Shown one piece after another: positions 59,042-64,000 of a DNA stretch of 64,000 nucleotides; position 1 is the first letter of the stretch, and every line of letters starts with the position of its first letter. The stretch comes from Spirodela intermedia. Lineage: Eukaryota; Streptophyta; Magnoliopsida; Alismatales; Araceae. The DNA lies in NCBI GenBank assembly GCA_902729315.2, contig LR746271.1:4980001-5044000 (forward strand). The letters are read 5' to 3'. The notes beneath the pieces are model-generated. The model had not been told where the DNA came from and made no database searches. It saw nothing but the letters and a program-made list of their open reading frames with translations. A program made the position numbers and the translations under genes.

Positions 59042-62000
59042 TCATTTTGGCTTTGCCTGGAGAATTATCGAGGAGAACGGGGCCACATTGTACACGGTTT
59101 CACAGAAGGGGATACCTTCAGCGATGAAATCATCTGGGGATTCGAGGTTTGTGTCGGCCTGCACTGAAGCTTGGTCAGTCTCACCTGCTTAGAACTATCC
59201 ATTTATGAAGTGTAGATTCCCACTCCGATGAACTAATGCACGCTTCTCTCATAGGATTAATTTTTTTTTACCGAAAATAATTATAAAAATATAATAAATA
59301 GCACCAAAATATAGAAATCAATTGATTATAAGCAACATATTCCTGAATATTGCGGGCCTACTCTGATACACCAATCCTATAAAAAGCCAACAGTTTGTTG
59401 ACACTGTTATGTGGAGAATGCACACATATTATAAAACCTAGGGTGGAGCATTAATATCATGAGAAACTTAGCATTGGCCAATCCATCCATTCATATATTC
59501 TATTGTACAACTTGACTATTTGGGACTGATTAATGCGATCTCCCTGGTGAAAGAGGGAAACATGTAAGTACCAGCTACAAACGCTGTCATGTTAATTAGG
59601 GTTGGGAATGTGTTTAGTTCGAAATAACATGACCCTAAGGGAGATGAATCGTCCATAGATACACCATAAAAACATTAGGTTTTATGCCCAAAAATGGCAA
59701 TGAAAACAGGCTTCATCAGGCCAGGTTAGCTTTCGTTTGGAAGAGGATTCGTCGTGCCATTCTGGAAAGGGATGTCGAAGATTTCATGCATTAAGCATCC
59801 ATTTTCTTTGTTTTAATCAATTTTTTGGTTTCGGATCCAATTCGGGTTCGAGTATTGAATGGTTTATCTAGTAGAAACATGACAATGGCATGACAAAGAG
59901 GAACAAACAGGCAGCATCACTAGTTGGGGATGACGACATGAAGGGCACAAACCTTTTGATCATGTAAACAAGGGGGTAAGAAAAATCTATGCAGAACTCT
60001 TGTTACTTCAAGCTTAGAAACTGATTATTGTCAACGGCATGCAGGGTAGAGATATAAGAAAGGATATAGATATATATATATATATATAGATAAAGCCTTT
60101 TGCCTTGCACCATTGTAAAATGATAGCATTCTGATGGTAGTAGTGCTACTTGGGAGGAATAGACAGCAGGTATGGAGCACCGTTCACCTGTTTTCTCCTA
60201 AGGTCTAATAGCTTGAGCCTCTTACATCTCGTGCTGGATGGGAGAAGGGTCCCAAGCAAGGTTCAGCTAGTATTTTTGGTCAGCAGCCTCCTCTTGTGTT
60301 CCAAAGAGGGTAGGAGTCTCCATGATCCGTGGAAACATGGCACCTAGAACTCTAGTTACCCAACACATTACTTCTAGGATCGGCTAAAAAAACTCAAAAA
60401 TAACTTATTAAGGAATCTACCTTGTAAAAACTATCCCAAACTTAAGGTTTAAAGGTTCTCAGAAAAAAAACATTTAAATGAAGGGTACCACAAATTAAAA
60501 AAAAAAGCGATTTGATGGAGCTAAAATGATTTCAGCGAAATTCAACATATTCTGGAGAGAATCGTTGATAACTTATGAAATTTTTTATTCATGTTGTGAT
60601 GATACTCGTTGTATCAATAATTACCAGGACTTCTGACCATTCGTGAAAAAGATTTGCGATATTCTCAATGGAGAGGAGTTAATGAAAGATAAAATAGTAA
60701 ATAAATAAATCAATTATTCAAAAATAGTCCATGAATTAATTTTAAAAACGGCATCACCATGAGTATGATTTACATAACTTTCAATGTTGAAGACGTTGAA
60801 AAAAACGAAAGCCTACCCAGAAGGGTCTTCTCCTCATAATCCTCTTTATATAAAAAAAGAACGCATCTAGCGTCAAAACAGAAGATTTACCTTAAAAACC
60901 TGGAAAACATGATAACTAATCCTATAAATACGTCAAATCAGACCTCAATGAGTTTGAGCCCAGTTCATTTCTGGGGTTTCCTTTTCTCTCTTTATCTAGT
61001 CGTGATTTTTCAGTGTTTTGTATAGACACAAGCCAAATAGGGGCCATAGAATAATGTAGGCCAAACTTAATCCATGGACTAGCTGACTACACAACTCTAT
61101 TAGTTGAGTAAATTTGTGTATGTGTACGTAGAATCAATGTAATCTCAAAGAATGAGTGTTGCATAGGCTGGTTTAATAGATACCTTGTGTATAAAAAGTT
61201 CAAAAGAGTTGGAGATCTAGTACTTCATATTTTGTTCACCCGCTGCCAACTATTCATGAAAGTAAATGTAAAAAAACTTACTACTACGTTTTTCTTCCTA
61301 CTATCTATCTTTACCCTTTCTCCATAAGTTCTTTGTGATCAAACAATCAGAAATTTCTACCAATCTAGTTCATATGACAACAGCAGTGAAATGTGAACTA
61401 AAACTGAAATGGAGAGAATGCAGGGGAAAGAAAAAAAGAGAAAGAAAGGGAGACTTTACCACTCGATGCCAGCCTTTGTTATTAGGTGCTGAAGGTATCG
61501 TAGCTTTCACGACATAGTCATGTGCATTGAATGCCAAATAGATGTCATTTCCAAGTTTTTCGTCATGAAGCCTAGGGGAAAAAACATACGTTATAAGAAT
61601 TGTTTTATTTAAAGAGTACATGGTATTCCCATCTAAGAAGACCAGAACATCAGGAGAAGTGAATTCGAACAATCAATATCAAAGCATCAAGTTGAAGCAG
61701 AGAACACAGGCCCTCTTACGTAAGTGCAAGGAACTTGCTCTCAGGGTTGTCCCAATTGTCCTCATGCCAAGTGACGTCCTTCTGCGGTGGCAGTTGAATG
61801 AAAACAATGACAGACTAAATATGTCAAACTTGAAAAAAAACAATTGCTGATTGAAAATGTTTTCAGAAAGATATATAACCATGTTTTTTTTGCATTTGTC
61901 TTCAAGTGGGCACCAACATAAGACCAAACACTTGCAGGAAAGAGCTAACAAAAAATTAAGTTTGGAGAGGACAGAGGCCCTCGAAGTGATAAAACAATTG

Positions 62001-62820
62001 GAATGTAAACTTCACTTAACTTTCCATGCATGCTAAGATAATTAGGGTGAGGAAGGAACACATTTCCACAAATTAAGCACGCGCAATCGTAGAAGCAGGA
62101 CAATCCGTATTCATTCTTTCACATATCAGCGTTTCAAAGTTTTCCATTAAAAGGATCCATGTGTCTGTCTATGGTGTGTTATATTGATTTCAATGGATCA
62201 AAAGTCCCTGACATGAACCACTAAAGCCCAAAACATTACAAATTTTGTATTCGATTCAAAAAAAAAATATCTCCCAATCTTGAAGTTATCAAGCAGATGA
62301 AAATAAAAATAAGTCATAGACTGTTTAACTAGTTAATTCGCTTAGTATTTATCAATATTATCTATAAATCGTTCATTAAAAACGATGAAGCACTACTCAT
62401 AAGTATGAATTACATGTGTTATTCTTGCGTTACTCATCAGATCACTAAAATGACCCATTTCTTTATTTATTGGAAAAAGGGACGACCAAAAATTTGTAAT
62501 AATTTTATCTGAGTCAGTCAAGCATCTGTAAGAATAGCAGAGGGACATAATTACCTTTCCCAGGAACCTATCGCGACCAAGTATGCAATGCTTCTGCCGA
62601 AACTTATTCATTTCTGAAAAGAATCTGAAGTGGGTGCTTCTTCTCTCTTCCATCTATTCCGAAGAACAGTCACTAGCCTGAATCGTTGGTAAACACAGTA
62701 AAATGAAATCGTTACCTGATGCCATAGGAAGTGATTTATTGCAGTATCATGTCCATAGCTATTGTTGTTTCCATAGCGAGTATGACCATATTCATCTCCC
62801 ATAAGCATCATTGGTGTTCC
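59042..62820 (-). CDS. ISA3: Isoamylase-type starch debranching enzyme (ISA3-like), last five exons
   Basis: Exons in transcript order: 62716-62820, 62555-62653, 61720-61781, 61460-61571 and 59042-59158. All introns are GT-AG and phases agree, giving 164 residues plus stop. Visible blocks are [19 protein letters not shown] and [16 protein letters not shown] (end of the GH13 catalytic barrel), [55 protein letters not shown], and the C-terminal [17 protein letters not shown]. These are closest to isoamylase 3, the plastidial alpha-1,6-glucosidase that removes short branches during starch breakdown. The C-terminal beta-sandwich exons are complete. The transit peptide, N-terminal module and catalytic Asp/Glu/Asp exons lie beyond 64000, as no upstream exon is found in 62821-64000. 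The intron before the last exon is 2.3 kb. No disabling mutation in the visible part. Confidence 0.93.
60069..60089. repeat. (AT)n microsatellite in the last ISA3 intron
   Basis: About ten TA units in non-coding DNA. Confidence 0.9.
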
Positions 62821-64000
62821 CTATTTCAGTTTAGCCACAAGAGGTTATTTAATAGCTACCACAAGCATCAAATCCGCTCATAAAAATTATAAAACGCGAA
62901 GTGGTTATAGACTAAAAGCTGAACAGATTATAATAATAATGGACTGTGATGTGTAATCAAGTGTGAGCCAAGTCTCCCATCGTTATCGGTTTTCCTTACA
63001 AGGATGGCCCAATTCCCCTATCATTATATCAGAGCTAATGGCTGTGATCTGGGGTTTGTACAATTCTCTATATGCCTGTTTTCCGCACAATATGATGAGA
63101 TTTATCTCTTCTTGGATAACCAAGCAAAGCAAGAAAAGAAAATAAGAACGAGAAAAATAGAAATAAACAGCACAAGAGGATTCATGTAGTCCCGAGGAAA
63201 ACTCTTATGTTCACTGTAGTTCAGACATGAAAAGATCAATCAAGGTAAAGTTCAAGAAAAGAATAGCATCTCCTCTCCACTTTAACTTTTCATTCCTTCA
63301 AAAATTTTCCTAGCAAAACCAGAACTTGAAACATGGTAAGCTGTTAGAATCTTTGATAATCCCGGATAGAAATCCTAGACAATTTCAAATTCAAAACAAT
63401 TCTTACTGGGGGGGTGTGACCCTCAAAAGCAATGTGAGTTTTTAACAAATCATCAACAACTTGTATCTCAAATGTGGGTCCACTATCAGGCTGTATCTGA
63501 TGAGGGTTTGCAAGATTTGAGACATACAATAAAATAGAGTCGGAGGATCATGTTGAAATACTGCCACGTAAAACGATATAAATTAAGCAAAGTGATTAAA
63601 CATAGGAACCTTCTGTACTCAATTGCAATTGATTTCTGAATTGGACAGTCGAATTTTCTAATAGATATGACTCAAGTTTCAGCCAGTCTGGTTTAGGTAG
63701 TCAGAAAAATGGAACCAGCATTAAACTTCACACCGTGCTTTGGAAATTCTAGGGGAACGGGGTCCAGCATCAACACTCTCAAAAGATTCGACCTTTTCAC
63801 GCTAGAACTGAGAGACAATGGCAATGAAAGTGCTCCATGTATGAATAATGACTTTGATGGTAGATGTCATAAAATTTACTCACTTAAAGAAATTGGCAGT
63901 CTGGCTTGAATACCTGAGATCAAGATACAACTACGTACCAGCCAAGATCATGCAGAAGCTTAGACACTACTTTACCACCATTTTTCCATGTTCCTTTCCG
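62821..64000. other. Probable ISA3 intron; no exon recognised
   Basis: The splice acceptor (CTGAAATAG) before exon 62716-62820 is at 62821. I find no minus-strand sequence matching the preceding isoamylase block (the NFxxALMxSQ and WNCGxEG regions), so this intron exceeds 1.1 kb. A minus-strand open stretch at 63920-64000 (NGGKVVSKLLHDLGWY) is not assignable. Confidence 0.45.

Noticed and set aside
63344-63529. Minus-strand frame MYVSNLANPHQ... as a possible isoamylase exon
   Set aside because: It does not match the expected block before [10 protein letters not shown], and no consistent splice sites join it to the exon at 62820.

Overview
This is a plant (angiosperm) nuclear window. The evidence is one complete and three partial intron-containing genes with plant family signatures, AT-rich intergenic DNA, and dense nested Ty3/gypsy LTR retrotransposons with 5-bp target site duplications (TSDs). 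I cannot name the species, nor decide between monocot and eudicot.

Genes: (1) 1-309 (-), the N-terminus of a secreted proline-rich protein with 19-residue repeats, cut by the window edge. (2) 22784-23429 (+), a complete three-exon PLAC8 / plant cadmium resistance / cell number regulator gene of 147 aa. (3) 40115-49483 (-), a complete 12-exon gene for the 65-kDa A (scaffold) subunit of protein phosphatase 2A, 587 aa. (4) 59042-62820 (-), the last five exons of an isoamylase-3-type starch debranching enzyme; its upstream exons lie beyond 64000. A weaker transcription-unit candidate (+) starts near 50936. The genes share no pathway.

Retrotransposon region 1 (about 3.8-12.6 kb): a minus-strand element of a gag-only Athila/Tat-like family with LTRs of about 1.6 kb is interrupted by a younger insertion at 6416-10507. 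That insertion has perfect TSDs (GATAT), but its internal region, carrying an intact 834-codon gag ORF, lies inverted relative to its LTR ends.

Retrotransposon region 2 (about 13.2-39.8 kb): a layered nest. The oldest layer is an antisense gypsy element (LTR pieces near 13.2-13.8 and 39.4-39.8 kb; gag, RT, RNase H and integrase remnants at 33.2-39.3 kb). A gag-only family member at 13876-33205 (TSD CATTG on both sides) and a solo LTR at 33656-35313 (TSD ATAAT) landed in it. The 3' LTR of the 13876-33205 element is itself split, by a block at 19110-29985 that includes other gypsy remnants and the PLAC8 gene, and by a solo LTR at 30215-31791.

The remaining intervals are a degraded gypsy fragment (52-55 kb), one more solo LTR (56669-58226, TSD CCCCT), several minisatellites and microsatellites, and stretches in which I recognise nothing.
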